Origin: Lewinellaceae bacterium
GTDB taxonomy: Bacteria > Bacteroidota > Bacteroidia > Chitinophagales > Saprospiraceae
Length of the DNA: 64,000 bases
Assembly (NCBI GenBank): GCA_020636045.1
Contig: JACJYP010000006.1
Coordinates: forward strand, 186,001 to 250,000
Direction of reading: 5' to 3'
Part shown: piece by piece, positions 9,238-18,379 of the stretch
How the letters are laid out: every line of letters begins with the position of its first letter
How positions within the stretch are numbered: position 1 is the first letter of the stretch
Translations under genes and position numbers: made by a program
The notes under the pieces: generated by a model
The model's input: only the letters and a program-made list of their open reading frames with translations
Told to the model about the DNA's origin: nothing
Database searches by the model: none

Positions 9238-10671
9238 TCACATCCCCACCACAAGCCGCCTGACATACACCTTTCCCTCAATCCTTATCCGCAAGACATA
9301 AATACCGTTCGGCACGCCAACCAGATCCAGCACGGCCGAATCGGCATGATCGGCTTGCGTTCGACCCAGCGTCCGGCCCCACAGGTCGGCAAGGCCGATC
9401 TCCACATGCGGCAGGCGCGACTGAAAATAAACCCAGACCCGGTCCGCAGCAGGGTTCGGATACACGGCTTTGAGCGGATCGGCTGTGGCAGCCATTTCTA
9501 CACCCGATACCGTGCAGGCGTCGATCTTGTCCGCGAAGAAAGCGGCGAGGTGGCTGGTCCGCAGCCAGAAATTGTCAATGGCGTGGCATCCGAGTGCGGG
9601 ATTGGCGGCTTGCTCCAGACAGTTGTAGTTGCTCGATGCTGCGTCGTAGTAGTATTCGGGCGCGGAAAGCCCCTGTGCGTTCAGGGTATCGATCAGGGTT
9701 TTGATGCCTTTCGAGCCGTAAGCATATGGACGGTTGACGATGTACCCGCAATTCGCGGGAAAGCCTGTCAGGCAGGTGTTGTAGCCGGCCAGCAGGCGGC
9801 CGTAGTTGAACGGCACGATCAGGTCGCAGGGCTGGTGGAACAGGTACAGTGCAGGCGAAACGGCAGCGTGGGCGCGGAAAATATTGTTGAAGGCGCCGCC
9901 GAAAAAATTCCCCACCGCCCGGATGGTGTAGCCTTTTTCCGCAGGCAGGTTGAGGTCGCCTGTGTAGGTGCCCAGCGCAGGGCGCTCCAGATTCATGGAC
10001 GCGATGTTGTCGGCGAGGCCGTAAGCCTGTATGCAATTGATCTCGTACAGAGCATTCGGGGCGGGGGCGTCGGGGTAGTCGCCCACCAGTGCGCCGAGCA
10101 CTTCCGAAGCTTCGTCGATAAAGCCCACACCCATCGCGATAAAGCCGCCGGCGCTCTCGCCGGCCAGAAAGATGTTTGCCGTATCGATGTGGTACTGCTC
10201 TGAATGTGCGATCAAATAGCGGATCGCGCCGTGCACGTCCTGGATGCCCCGGTAGTTGGCGCGGTACCACTCGCTCGAATCAGTCATGTTGAAACAGTTC
10301 CAGTCGGGCACGTTGCAATTGACGAACTGGTTGGTGTGGAATTGCCCGAGGCGGTAATTGACGGCGGCGGCCACGTAGCCGCGTTTGGCAAAATCGGTCC
10401 TGATTCGCGCGATGTTGTATTCCGACTTGTCGCCGGCAATCCAGGCGCCGCCGTGTACCACCACCAGCAAGGGGCGGCCGCAGGGCGGCGGATCGTCGTT
10501 AGCAGGATAGGAAATGTCCATGCCGAGTTCTACCATGTCGCCGGCAAAGCCGGTTGCAGTACCGTAGAGCACGTTTGTTTCGGACTGGATGGAATAGGTA
10601 GTATCCGTCCAGGTTTGCCCGGACAGGATGCAGGGGAGCAGGAAGACGGACAGGAGAAGGGCGCGTTTCAT
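9238..10671 (-). CDS. secreted alpha/beta-hydrolase (esterase/lipase type) with T9SS sorting domain
   Basis: A 477-residue protein with signal peptide MKRALLLSVFLLPCILSGQ. The hydrolase domain resembles carboxylesterase and BD-FAE-like enzymes: oxyanion motif VVHGGAWIAGD (about residues 70-80), nucleophile elbow AGESAGG (about 166-172), and a candidate catalytic His in TSHLAAFF near residue 373. A type A sorting domain starts at about residue 400 (AVYPNPAADRVWVYF). It probably cleaves ester bonds in extracellular polysaccharide or lipid substrates at the cell surface after type IX export. The ATG at 10671 overlaps the end of a repeat-encoded open frame (see 10673-10878). The gene follows the threonine dehydrogenase gene in the same direction. 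Confidence 0.86.
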   Translation of the reverse strand: MKRALLLSVFLLPCILSGQTWTDTTYSIQSETNVLYGTATGFAGDMVELGMDISYPANDDPPPCGRPLLVVVHGGAWIAGDKSEYNIARIRTDFAKRGYVAAAVNYRLGQFHTNQFVNCNVPDWNCFNMTDSSEWYRANYRGIQDVHGAIRYLIAHSEQYHIDTANIFLAGESAGGFIAMGVGFIDEASEVLGALVGDYPDAPAPNALYEINCIQAYGLADNIASMNLERPALGTYTGDLNLPAEKGYTIRAVGNFFGGAFNNIFRAHAAVSPALYLFHQPCDLIVPFNYGRLLAGYNTCLTGFPANCGYIVNRPYAYGSKGIKTLIDTLNAQGLSAPEYYYDAASSNYNCLEQAANPALGCHAIDNFWLRTSHLAAFFADKIDACTVSGVEMAATADPLKAVYPNPAADRVWVYFQSRLPHVEIGLADLWGRTLGRTQADHADSAVLDLVGVPNGIYVLRIRIEGKVYVRRLVVGM

Positions 10672-10672
10672 G

Positions 10673-10878
10673 CTAAGGCGCTTTTTACGGACAAGGTACC
10701 GGTTCGACGCGACAAGGATCCGTGTAAAAGGAGCAAGGCTTGTTGATCAAAGAACAAAGCCTCTTGTTTAGAGAACAAGGAAGGCGGATCAATGAACGAT
10801 GCTTCTTGTTCTAAAAGCAAAAGCCCGTGTTTAAACAACAAGAACGGTTGTTCTAAAAACAAAGACGTGTGATCAAAA
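10673..10878. repeat. degenerate 21-bp minisatellite, about nine units
   Basis: The region between the threonine dehydrogenase and esterase genes is built of 21-bp units with a common core ACAAGG or ACAAAG. Examples are TGTTCTAAAAGCAAAAGCCCG split as TGTTCTAAAAG/CAAAAGCCCG, then TGTTTAAACAA/CAAGAACGGT, then TGTTCTAAAAA/CAAAGACGTG. Register is kept from about 10679 to the dehydrogenase stop. Units differ at several positions but no insertion breaks the 21-base spacing. On the - strand the array is one open frame of 64 codons (10862-10668, TTG start) giving seven-residue repeats. I regard that frame as a by-product of period 21 rather than a supported gene. Confidence 0.72.
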
Positions 10879-11829
10879 TACGCCCGTCCGGTATTTCTCT
10901 CTCAGGTGCAGTAGCATATCTTTCGTCATGGCATCGAGATCGAATTCGGGCTTCCAGCCCCAGTCGTTGCGCGCGGCGGAGTCGTCGATGGAGGCGGGCC
11001 ATGAGTCGGCGATGGCCTGCCGGAAATCGGGTTTGTAACTGATCCTGAAACCGGGCAGTTCGCCGCTGATGCTGGCTGCGATCTCAGCAGGCGTAAAACT
11101 CATGCCGGCGAGGTTATAACTCGTGCGCGCCGACAGCCGGTCGGCCGGCGCTTCCATCAGTTGGAGCGTGGCGCGGATGGCGTCGGGCATGTAGAGCATG
11201 GGCAGGCTGGTTTCGGGGCCGAGGAAACATTCGTAATCGCGCCCCTGCACGGCGTAATGGTAGATGTCGACGGCGTAGTCGGTGGTGCCGCCGCCGGGCA
11301 TGCTCTCGTGGCCGATGATGCCCGGATAGCGCAGCGAACGCACGTCGACGCCGTAGCGGCGGTAGTAATAGTTTGCCCAGTTCTCGCCGGCCACCTTGCT
11401 GATGCCGTACACGGTTTCGGGGATCAGCACTTCGTATTGCGGAGTCTGCTGCTTGGCGGCTTCGCGGCCGAACACAGCGATGGAAGAAGGGAAATACACC
11501 TTGTCGAGTTGCAGGCTCCGGCTCACTTCCAGCACGTTGAACAGACTGCGCATGTTGATCTCCCAGGCGCGCATGGGGTCTTTTTCTCCTGTGGCGCTGA
11601 GGATGGCAGCCAGGTGGTAGATCTGACTGATGTGCCTGCTCTGCACAAGTTCCGCCAGTGCATTGGCATCGAGGGCATCGAGCACTTCGGTAGGGCCGTC
11701 GTGGCCTTCGAGCGGGCGCAGGTCGGAGGCCACCACGCTGTCGGCGCCGTGCACTGCGCGCAGGGCTTCGGTCAATACGGCGCCGATCTGTCCGCCGGCG
11801 CCGATAATGAGAATTCGGTCTTTTTTCAT
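10873..11829 (-). CDS. tdh: L-threonine 3-dehydrogenase, SDR (epimerase-like) type
   Basis: A 318-residue short-chain dehydrogenase/reductase that converts L-threonine and NAD+ to 2-amino-3-oxobutanoate in the cytoplasm. The Rossmann motif GAGGQIG is at residues 11-17. The catalytic set is Ser in PSSIAVFG and YxxxK in YGISKVAGE. Sequences highly characteristic of the SDR-type threonine dehydrogenase are present: YPGIIGHESMPGGGTTDYAV, SYKPDFRQAIADSWPASIDD and DWGWKPEFDLDAMTKDML. Length matches the family (about 315 residues). Divergent from porU across a 299-bp gap holding a likely promoter (11882-11912). The partner kbl gene is not in the window. Confidence 0.93.
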   Translation of the reverse strand: MKKDRILIIGAGGQIGAVLTEALRAVHGADSVVASDLRPLEGHDGPTEVLDALDANALAELVQSRHISQIYHLAAILSATGEKDPMRAWEINMRSLFNVLEVSRSLQLDKVYFPSSIAVFGREAAKQQTPQYEVLIPETVYGISKVAGENWANYYYRRYGVDVRSLRYPGIIGHESMPGGGTTDYAVDIYHYAVQGRDYECFLGPETSLPMLYMPDAIRATLQLMEAPADRLSARTSYNLAGMSFTPAEIAASISGELPGFRISYKPDFRQAIADSWPASIDDSAARNDWGWKPEFDLDAMTKDMLLHLREKYRTGVF

Positions 11830-11881
11830 GATCGCTGGTCAGGTGGCGCCGCCGCTTCTGGCCGGCGCATGAGTTTACCGG

Positions 11882-11912
11882 CGAAAGTAGAACGACCCGG
11901 CGAAAGCACAAA
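11882..11912 (-). promoter_or_regulatory. candidate tdh promoter
   Basis: On the - strand TTTG (11912-11909) is followed after exactly 19 bases by TACTTTCG (11889-11882). This is one mismatch from the Bacteroidota sigma-A consensus TTTG-N19-TAnnTTTG. The ATG lies 53 bases downstream at 11829. Confidence 0.5.
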
Positions 11913-12128
11913 GTGCTGATACGGGCCAAACCGTTTTTTCATGGCCCTTCTGAAATCCACTTTCCCCGAATATTGTTTTTGACCAAAAAACAAGCCTGTC
12001 CGGGCAACCTTCCCCCCTGCCGCTGCGCCATGCTGTCATCGGAAAATGGTGCGAACGGAGGTGTGAAAGGACCCGTGTACGGGGAACTGCATCACTCTTT
12101 TCCTGCAAATTATCGTTTCTGACGGCTT

Positions 12129-15100
12129 ATGAAGAATCAACTCCTCTCCATCCTGCTGTTGTTTGCCGCCGCGGCAACGCTGTCCGCGCAAAACTCCCGC
12201 ACCATTCAGCACACGCTCCAATGGCAGGCACAACCCGTGCAACACGTGCTCACAGGCGGCGACGTGCTGGAATTCTGGCATTTCGACGGCGGCACATTTA
12301 GCGACGCCTCACCCGGCCTGCCCGTATTCGCCGAGCAGTTCGTGCTGCCGGGCCGCGCAAGGCTCGAAGTAGAGGTCGTTTCCGTGCAATACGAACCTTT
12401 TCCCCGGCGCCCGGCGATCGACGTAGCCAATGTTCCGGAAGACCTGAAGGTCAACGCCAGCGTCGCGCAGGCGCGCAACACCTACTACGGAGAAGTATCT
12501 TTCATTGCCCTGCGCAAACAGGGCAGCACCCTCGAACGCGTCAAATCATTTACCCTCAACGTGCGCATCATTGCCGAGCCGGCGCCTGTGAAAGAACGCG
12601 GCGGCCCCTACACCTACAACTCAGCGCTGGGTACCGGCGAGGCGTTTAAGTTCGGCGTCGCCAAATCGGGGATTTACAAACTCGACTATAATTTCCTCAA
12701 AAACGACCTGGGCATCTCCAACCTGGACAACATCGACCCGCGAACGATCCGCCTGTACGGCAACGGCGGCGCCATGCTGCCCGAGAAAAACAGCGACACC
12801 CGCCCCGACGATCTGATCGAAAACGCCATTCGGGTGGTCGGCGAGGCCGACGGCAAATTCGATGCCGGGGACTATATCCTTTTCTACGCAGTGGGTACCG
12901 ACCCCTGGCTCTACCGCCCGAGCACCAACGACCCCGAACTCACCGTGCGCAAGAACATCTACGATGCCTATGCCTGGTATTTCATCAAAACGGGCGACGG
13001 CAACGGCCTGCGCGTCACGGAACAGGCCAGCGTTCCGGCCGGATATGTTACCGAATCGTTCGACGACGTGCGGCGGCTGGAAGAGGAGCGCACCAACCTG
13101 CTCGATTTCTTCGTATCGGCGCAGGGCTCCGGCAAAAAGTGGTTTGGCGACTACTTCTACCAGACCCGCAAGCGCGAATACTCGTTCGATTTTCCGAACC
13201 TCGTGCCGGGCAGCACGGCGCGTTTCCGCATGGAATTCGCAGGGCGCTGCGGCTGCGGCACCGGAGGCTCCAACCTCCGCCTGATCGCCGACGGCACATC
13301 TTTCACCGGCAATGTCAACAGCGTGTCGGTGAGCAACAACGAAGCAAACTACGCCGCCCTCGGCCTGATCCGCAATAATTTTCAGACAACGGGTACTGAT
13401 GTTATCAATATCAGCCTGGAATACCTGCCCACCAGCCAGCAAAGCGAAGGCTGGCTCGATTATATCGAAGTCAACGCCCGCCGCCGCCTGGTCATGACGG
13501 GGCAGTCCATGGAATTCCGCGACCTTGAGACCGTTGCGCAGAACGCCGCTACCTTCCGCCTTTCGGGTGTGAGCGGCACCAACCTGATCGTGTGGGACAT
13601 CACCGACCCGCAGAAGCCGTTTTTGCAGCAAAAAACGCAAAACGGCGGTACCGTGGAGTTCGGCGCCACTACCCAGGGCGTGCTGCGCAATTTCATCGCC
13701 TACTACGACAATGCAACCTTTCCGAAGCCGGAAACGACCGCCGGGAAGATCGCTTCGCAAAACCTGCACGGCATTGACAACGTGCACATGGCCATCGTGT
13801 ACCACCCCGATTTCGAGGCGCAGGCGACCCGGCTTGCCGAACACCGCCGCAGTTTCAGCGGGCTGGATGTCGTGCTGGTGAACATCGATCAACTTTACAA
13901 CGAATTCTCCTCCGGCGGAAAAGACCCCAGCGCCATTCGCGATTTCGCCGGCATGCTGCTCGATCGCAACCCCGACAAGTTCGAATGGCTGCTGCTGTTC
14001 GGCGACGGCAGTTTCGACCCCCGCAACAACACCGCCAGCCCCGACAACAAGGACTTTGTGCCGGTATTCGAGACGGCGGAGTCATTCGACCCCATCCGTT
14101 CCTATCCTTCCGACGACTATTTTGGTCTGCTGAGCCCCGAAGACGGCGGCACCCTGGGCGGAAAACTCGACATCGCCGCGGGCCGCCTCACTGTGCGCTC
14201 GGCTGCTGAAGCCACGGCCATCGTGGACAAGATCATCGCTTACGACAAAGATCCCGCGACGCTCGGCGACTGGCACCTGCGCAACGTGTTCATCGCCGAC
14301 GATGAAGATGGCAATCCGCACATCAACCAGGCCGACGATCTGGCGAATATGACCGCCAACACCGAAGACTGGTTCAATATCGAGAAGATCTATTTCGACG
14401 CCTACCAGCAAGTGGCCACTTCCGGCGGCCAGCGCTATCCCGACGCCAAGGCCGCCATCAACTCCAATATTTTCAAAGGCAATCTGGTGACCCAGTACAT
14501 CGGCCACGGCGGCCCGCGCGGCTGGGCGCAGGAGCGCGTGATCGACAACAACGACATCGCCGGCTGGGACAACCCCGACCGCTATCCGCTCATTATCACG
14601 GCTACCTGCTCGTTCGGCGGCTACGACGACTACAAAACGCTGACGGGTGGCGAGCAATCGCTGATCAAGGTAAAATCGGGCGCCATTGCCCTGTTTACCA
14701 CCGTGCGCGCCGTATTCATCAGCGGCAACGAAAAACTCACCGATGCTGTACAGAATTACCTGTTCCGCCGCGTCGACGGGCAGTACCGCAGCATTGGCGA
14801 TATTCTGAAAGACGCGAAAAACAGCCTGACCTCGGAAGTGGAAAACGCCCGCCGCTTTACGCTGCTGGGCGATCCGGCCATGTTCCTGGCCATGCCCGAA
14901 TACCGTGTCGCCACCACCCGCATCAACGGGAAGGATGTGGCTGCCGGCCAGCCCGACACCCTCCGGGCGCTGATGCCGGTGACCCTCGAAGGCGTGGTGA
15001 CCGATACCCTGAACAACGTGCTGAACGATTTCAACGGCCGTGTGGTGGTGTCTGTTTACGACAAGGCGCAGACCATCCAGACGCTGGGCCAGGACCCGGG

Positions 15101-15998
15101 CAGCCTCGTGCGCACATTCAGCGTGCAACGCAACGTCATTTTCAAAGGCAGCGCTACGGTGAGCGCCGGCAAGTTCACGATCGATTTCATCGTACCCAAA
15201 GACATCAATTATACCTACGGCGCAGGCAAGATCAGTTACTACGCGGAAAATGGTACGCCGCTCGACGCCGCGGGCGCCGACGAGAACATCGTGATCGGCG
15301 GCAACGCCAACCTTGTTCAGGACGATCAGCCGCCGCTGGTGCAGGCGTTTCTCAATACCGATGCCTTTGTGACGGGCGGCATCACCGATCCCGACCCCAA
15401 GATCCTGGTGAAATGCTCCGACGACTACGGCATGAACGTCAGCGGCGTGAGCCTGGGCCACGACCTGACGGCTGTGCTCGACGGCAACGTACTCGAAACC
15501 ATCGTGCTGAACGACTTTTACGAAAGCGAGCAGGACAATTTCCGCAAGGGACAGGCCATCTACCCGCTGCGCAACCTCGCGCCCGGCCGCCACACGCTCA
15601 GCGTGAAAGGCTGGGACATCGCCAACAACTCGGGCGAGGGTTACACGGAATTTGTGGTGGCCGAAGACGGCAAGGCTGCGCTCGACCACGTGCTGAACTA
15701 CCCCAATCCCTTTACGACGAATACCAGTTTTCAGTTCGAACATAACCTCGCCGGGCAGGCCCTCGATGTACAGATCAGCATCTTCACGGTGTCGGGTCGT
15801 CTGGTGAAAACGCTGTTCCATTCCGCTCCGGCGGAGGGTTACCGCGTGACCGACATCAGTTGGGACGGCCGCGACGAATACGGCGATCAACTGGCCCGCG
15901 GGGTGTATCTGTACCGCGTAAAAGTGCGGGGCACGGACCTGAACGGCGCCCAGGCAGATGCCGAAAGTGATTTTGAAAAACTGGTGATTTTAAAATAG
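12129..15998 (+). CDS. porU: type IX secretion system sortase PorU (C25 gingipain-like)
   Basis: A 1289-residue protein with a signal peptide (LLLFAAAATLSAQ). The gingipain-type C25 peptidase domain covers about residues 560-930. The catalytic dyad is visible: His793 in YIGHGGPRGW and Cys827 in TATCSFGGYDD, 34 residues apart as in gingipains. The C-terminus carries a FlgD-like Ig segment (NYPNPFTTNTSFQF, GRDEYGDQLARGVYLYRVKV). PorU removes the C-terminal sorting domain of T9SS cargo at the outer membrane and links the cargo to lipid anchors. It sits directly upstream of porV, its partner in the attachment complex. Length and N-terminal propeptide region match the family. Five cargo genes with sorting domains in this window would be its substrates. 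Confidence 0.94.
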   Translation: MKNQLLSILLLFAAAATLSAQNSRTIQHTLQWQAQPVQHVLTGGDVLEFWHFDGGTFSDASPGLPVFAEQFVLPGRARLEVEVVSVQYEPFPRRPAIDVANVPEDLKVNASVAQARNTYYGEVSFIALRKQGSTLERVKSFTLNVRIIAEPAPVKERGGPYTYNSALGTGEAFKFGVAKSGIYKLDYNFLKNDLGISNLDNIDPRTIRLYGNGGAMLPEKNSDTRPDDLIENAIRVVGEADGKFDAGDYILFYAVGTDPWLYRPSTNDPELTVRKNIYDAYAWYFIKTGDGNGLRVTEQASVPAGYVTESFDDVRRLEEERTNLLDFFVSAQGSGKKWFGDYFYQTRKREYSFDFPNLVPGSTARFRMEFAGRCGCGTGGSNLRLIADGTSFTGNVNSVSVSNNEANYAALGLIRNNFQTTGTDVINISLEYLPTSQQSEGWLDYIEVNARRRLVMTGQSMEFRDLETVAQNAATFRLSGVSGTNLIVWDITDPQKPFLQQKTQNGGTVEFGATTQGVLRNFIAYYDNATFPKPETTAGKIASQNLHGIDNVHMAIVYHPDFEAQATRLAEHRRSFSGLDVVLVNIDQLYNEFSSGGKDPSAIRDFAGMLLDRNPDKFEWLLLFGDGSFDPRNNTASPDNKDFVPVFETAESFDPIRSYPSDDYFGLLSPEDGGTLGGKLDIAAGRLTVRSAAEATAIVDKIIAYDKDPATLGDWHLRNVFIADDEDGNPHINQADDLANMTANTEDWFNIEKIYFDAYQQVATSGGQRYPDAKAAINSNIFKGNLVTQYIGHGGPRGWAQERVIDNNDIAGWDNPDRYPLIITATCSFGGYDDYKTLTGGEQSLIKVKSGAIALFTTVRAVFISGNEKLTDAVQNYLFRRVDGQYRSIGDILKDAKNSLTSEVENARRFTLLGDPAMFLAMPEYRVATTRINGKDVAAGQPDTLRALMPVTLEGVVTDTLNNVLNDFNGRVVVSVYDKAQTIQTLGQDPGSLVRTFSVQRNVIFKGSATVSAGKFTIDFIVPKDINYTYGAGKISYYAENGTPLDAAGADENIVIGGNANLVQDDQPPLVQAFLNTDAFVTGGITDPDPKILVKCSDDYGMNVSGVSLGHDLTAVLDGNVLETIVLNDFYESEQDNFRKGQAIYPLRNLAPGRHTLSVKGWDIANNSGEGYTEFVVAEDGKAALDHVLNYPNPFTTNTSFQFEHNLAGQALDVQISIFTVSGRLVKTLFHSAPAEGYRVTDISWDGRDEYGDQLARGVYLYRVKVRGTDLNGAQADAESDFEKLVILK

Positions 15999-16025
15999 GA
16001 ACCGCAAAGTGCCGTTCATGCGGCG

Positions 16026-16033
16026 TACTTTTG
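16026..16033 (+). promoter_or_regulatory. candidate -7 element before porV
   Basis: TACTTTTG matches the TAnnTTTG -7 consensus exactly, but no TTTG is present 19 bases upstream. If used, porV would have a leader of about 150 bases. Read-through from porU is an equally good explanation. Confidence 0.3.
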
Positions 16034-16191
16034 CACAATTTTTGGAAAAACAGAAAACGCCTTGACCGAAAAGGTGGAGCGGGTGGGAAAAGCGACGATG
16101 TGATTTGTGCTCCGGATGAAGGGTCCGCCACCTCAACGCACTCAAACAGGAAAAGGCAATACATTTTGCCACTTAAATTTTTTTTGCTCTC

Positions 16192-17397
16192 ATGAAGAAA
16201 CTATTCGCCTTGTCTCTGATCGCCGCAGGCCTGTTCTGTGGAACCCCGGCATTAAAGGCGCAGATTGAGCCGAAATGTAAAGACGGTTATAACCCGATCA
16301 CGGGCGAACGATGCGCCAACGCGGTGACCTCCGCCGTGCCTTTCCTGCGCATTGTACCCGATGCGCGCGGCGGCGCTATGGGCGATGCCGGCATTGCTAC
16401 CTCTGCCGACCCCAACGCCATGCACTACAATCCTTCCAAACTGGCATTCGTTGACAAGCGCGTCTCGATCTCCGCCACCTACACCCCCTGGATGCGCAAC
16501 CTGGGCCTCCAGGACGTGTACCTTGCCTATCTCTCGGGCTATGTGCGGCTCGACAAATTGCAGGCCGTAGGCTTCGGACTGCGCTATTTCTCGCTGGGCG
16601 ACATCGAGTTCACCGACGAGCAGGGCATGTCGCTCGGACAGGGACGCCCCAATGAATTCGAGATCACGGGCGGCTACGCGCGCAAACTCTCCGACCGTTT
16701 TTCGGCGGCCATCGGCGCAAAATTCATCTACTCCAACCTCGCCACCGGCCGTGTGGTGGAAGGCAACGAGATCAAGCCCGGCATCGCCGGCGCTGCCGAC
16801 TTCTCCATGACCTACAAGGCGCCGGTGACCTTTACCAAAAATAAAAGCGAATTCACGCTGGGCGTGGCTGTGAGCAACCTGGGCTCGAAGATCACCTATA
16901 CGAACTCGATCAACCGCGATTACATCCCCACCAACCTCGGTCTGGGCCTGGCCTGGAAATTCAACCTCGACGAATTCAATACGCTCACCTTTACTTCCGA
17001 TTTCAACAAACTCCTGGTGCCCACTCCGCGGCCCGAGATCGATGAAGACGGCGACAAGATCCCCGACTACAAGCAGTACTCCTCCATCCGCGGCGTATTC
17101 AAATCCTTTGGCGACGCGCCGGGCGGTTTCAGCGAAGAACTCAAGGAGATCACCATCGGTGGCGGCGCCGAATACTGGTACGATGACCAGTTTGCCGTGC
17201 GCGCCGGCTATTTCTACGAGCACTACTCGAAAGGCAACCGCAAATACTTCAGCGTCGGCCTCGGCGTGAAATACAACATTTTCGGCCTGAATTTCTCGTA
17301 CCTCGTGCCGACCACCAACCAGCGCAATCCGCTGGACAACACGCTGCGCTTCTCGCTGCTGTTCGACTTCGACGCTTTCGATTCCGAGACGAATTGA
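16192..17397 (+). CDS. porV: type IX secretion system outer membrane protein PorV (LptO)
   Basis: A 401-residue outer membrane beta-barrel of the FadL-like PorV/PorQ family, with signal peptide ending TPALKAQ. The conserved N-terminal region AVTSAVPFLRIVPDARGGAMGDAGIATSADPNAMHYNPSKLAF is the PorV hallmark (cited here as separate pieces: FLRIVPDARGGAMGDAG and DPNAMHYNP). PorV collects folded cargo from the SprA translocon and carries it to PorU for cleavage and anchoring. The C-terminus ends in alternating aromatic/hydrophobic residues (LRFSLLFDFDAF), as in barrel strands. The gene follows porU by 193 bases and ends in a clear terminator. Confidence 0.94.
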   Translation: MKKLFALSLIAAGLFCGTPALKAQIEPKCKDGYNPITGERCANAVTSAVPFLRIVPDARGGAMGDAGIATSADPNAMHYNPSKLAFVDKRVSISATYTPWMRNLGLQDVYLAYLSGYVRLDKLQAVGFGLRYFSLGDIEFTDEQGMSLGQGRPNEFEITGGYARKLSDRFSAAIGAKFIYSNLATGRVVEGNEIKPGIAGAADFSMTYKAPVTFTKNKSEFTLGVAVSNLGSKITYTNSINRDYIPTNLGLGLAWKFNLDEFNTLTFTSDFNKLLVPTPRPEIDEDGDKIPDYKQYSSIRGVFKSFGDAPGGFSEELKEITIGGGAEYWYDDQFAVRAGYFYEHYSKGNRKYFSVGLGVKYNIFGLNFSYLVPTTNQRNPLDNTLRFSLLFDFDAFDSETN

Positions 17398-17428
17398 TGC
17401 GGCATTCAACTAGCGGTTGAATGATAAA

Positions 17429-17466
17429 TGGGCCATCCCGGATTTTCACGGGGCGGCCCATTTTTT
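17429..17466 (+). terminator. rho-independent terminator of porV
   Basis: TGGGCC (17429-17434) pairs with GGCCCA (17455-17460), and CCCG (17437-17440) pairs with CGGG (17449-17452), with an 8-base loop and six T residues directly after. It ends the porU-porV unit. Confidence 0.85.
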
Positions 17467-17518
17467 ATACCTTTTCATACCCCGGTCCTGGTTTTCATAT
17501 CGAATTCTCCCGTTCCCG

Positions 17519-17549
17519 TTTGTTTTTTCCACCCGCGGCGCTAATTTTG
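17519..17549 (+). promoter_or_regulatory. consensus Bacteroidota promoter of the Lol-like operon
   Basis: TTTG (17519-17522), 19 bases, then TAATTTTG (17542-17549): a full match to the -33/-7 promoter of the phylum. Transcription should begin near 17556, about 80 bases before the first ATG at 17635. It sits just after the porV terminator, which isolates the two units. Confidence 0.75.
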
Positions 17550-17634
17550 GAACTGTGTCTCCCGGACCTGATCATTGGGCCTGAAGGCATGGCAAACGCC
17601 GGATGTTCGACCCTTTCTGAAATCCACATTTACT

Positions 17635-18378
17635 ATGAAACAATATACCCTTCCAATACTCCTGTGGCTGTGCTGTGGAATGCTGCACGCGCAACAGGCC
17701 AAAGAGATCGTGCGAAAAGCGGAAGAACACCTGCGCGGCAATACATCCATTGCCAGCATGAACATCACCACGGTGCGGCCCAAATGGACGCGCAGCATGG
17801 AGATCAAGGCCTGGATGAAAGGCAACGATTATGCCCTGCTGCTTGTAAAATCGCCCGCCAAAGACAAAGGAACGGCTTACCTGAAGCGCAAAAAAGAAGT
17901 GTGGAACTGGCTGCCTACCCTCGAGCGGACCATCAAACTGCCGCCCTCCATGATGAGCCAGTCGTGGATGGGTACCGATTTCACCAACGACGATCTGGTA
18001 AAGGAATCTTCGGTCGTGGACGATTATAACCACACCCTGCTCGGCAAGGAGAAGCAGGCCGACAGCCTGTGCTACAAAGTTCAGATGATTCCCAAGCCCG
18101 ATGCAGCCGTCGTGTGGGGCAAGATCATCGTCTGGATCACCCAGAAAGAATACCTGCAACTGCGCGCGGAGTTTTACGACGAATCGGGCGATCTCATCAA
18201 CGTTATGACAGGCTCCGATGTCAAAAAACTGGGCGGACGGCTGCTGCCTGCGCGCGTGGAAATGACCCCCGCCGATAAAAAGGGGCACCAGACCGTGATC
18301 GAGTACAAGGCCCTCGAATTTAATACGCCCATCGCCGACAGTTTTTTCACGACCAATAACATGACCAAAGTGCATTGA
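17635..18378 (+). CDS. outer membrane lipoprotein-sorting protein (LolA-like fold)
   Basis: A 247-residue periplasmic protein with signal peptide (LLWLCCGMLHAQQ). A longer reading from 17575 only adds residues ahead of this signal, so the ATG at 17635 is chosen. The sequence matches the 'outer membrane lipoprotein-sorting protein' family (DUF4292/LolA-like fold): AKEIVRKAEEHLRGNTSIASM at the start, YLKRKKEVWNWLPTLERTIKLP in the middle and SWMGTDFTNDDLVKESS later. Relatives bind lipids or lipoproteins in a concave beta-sheet. In other bacteria they pair with RND/MMPL exporters; here the gene leads an ABC-transporter operon, with one base before the next ATG. It probably hands a hydrophobic substrate from the inner-membrane transporter toward the outer membrane. 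Confidence 0.86.
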   Translation: MKQYTLPILLWLCCGMLHAQQAKEIVRKAEEHLRGNTSIASMNITTVRPKWTRSMEIKAWMKGNDYALLLVKSPAKDKGTAYLKRKKEVWNWLPTLERTIKLPPSMMSQSWMGTDFTNDDLVKESSVVDDYNHTLLGKEKQADSLCYKVQMIPKPDAAVVWGKIIVWITQKEYLQLRAEFYDESGDLINVMTGSDVKKLGGRLLPARVEMTPADKKGHQTVIEYKALEFNTPIADSFFTTNNMTKVH

Positions 18379-18379
18379 T

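Noticed and set aside
10668..10862. 64-codon frame with seven-residue repeats ending in ATGA overlap with the esterase gene
   Set aside because: It starts only with TTG and the heptads follow automatically from the 21-bp array, so it is reported as a repeat feature and a finding, not as a gene.
14082..15890. 602-codon - strand frame opposite porU
   Set aside because: Antisense shadow of a GC-rich gene; porU has catalytic motifs and a signal peptide, the shadow has none.
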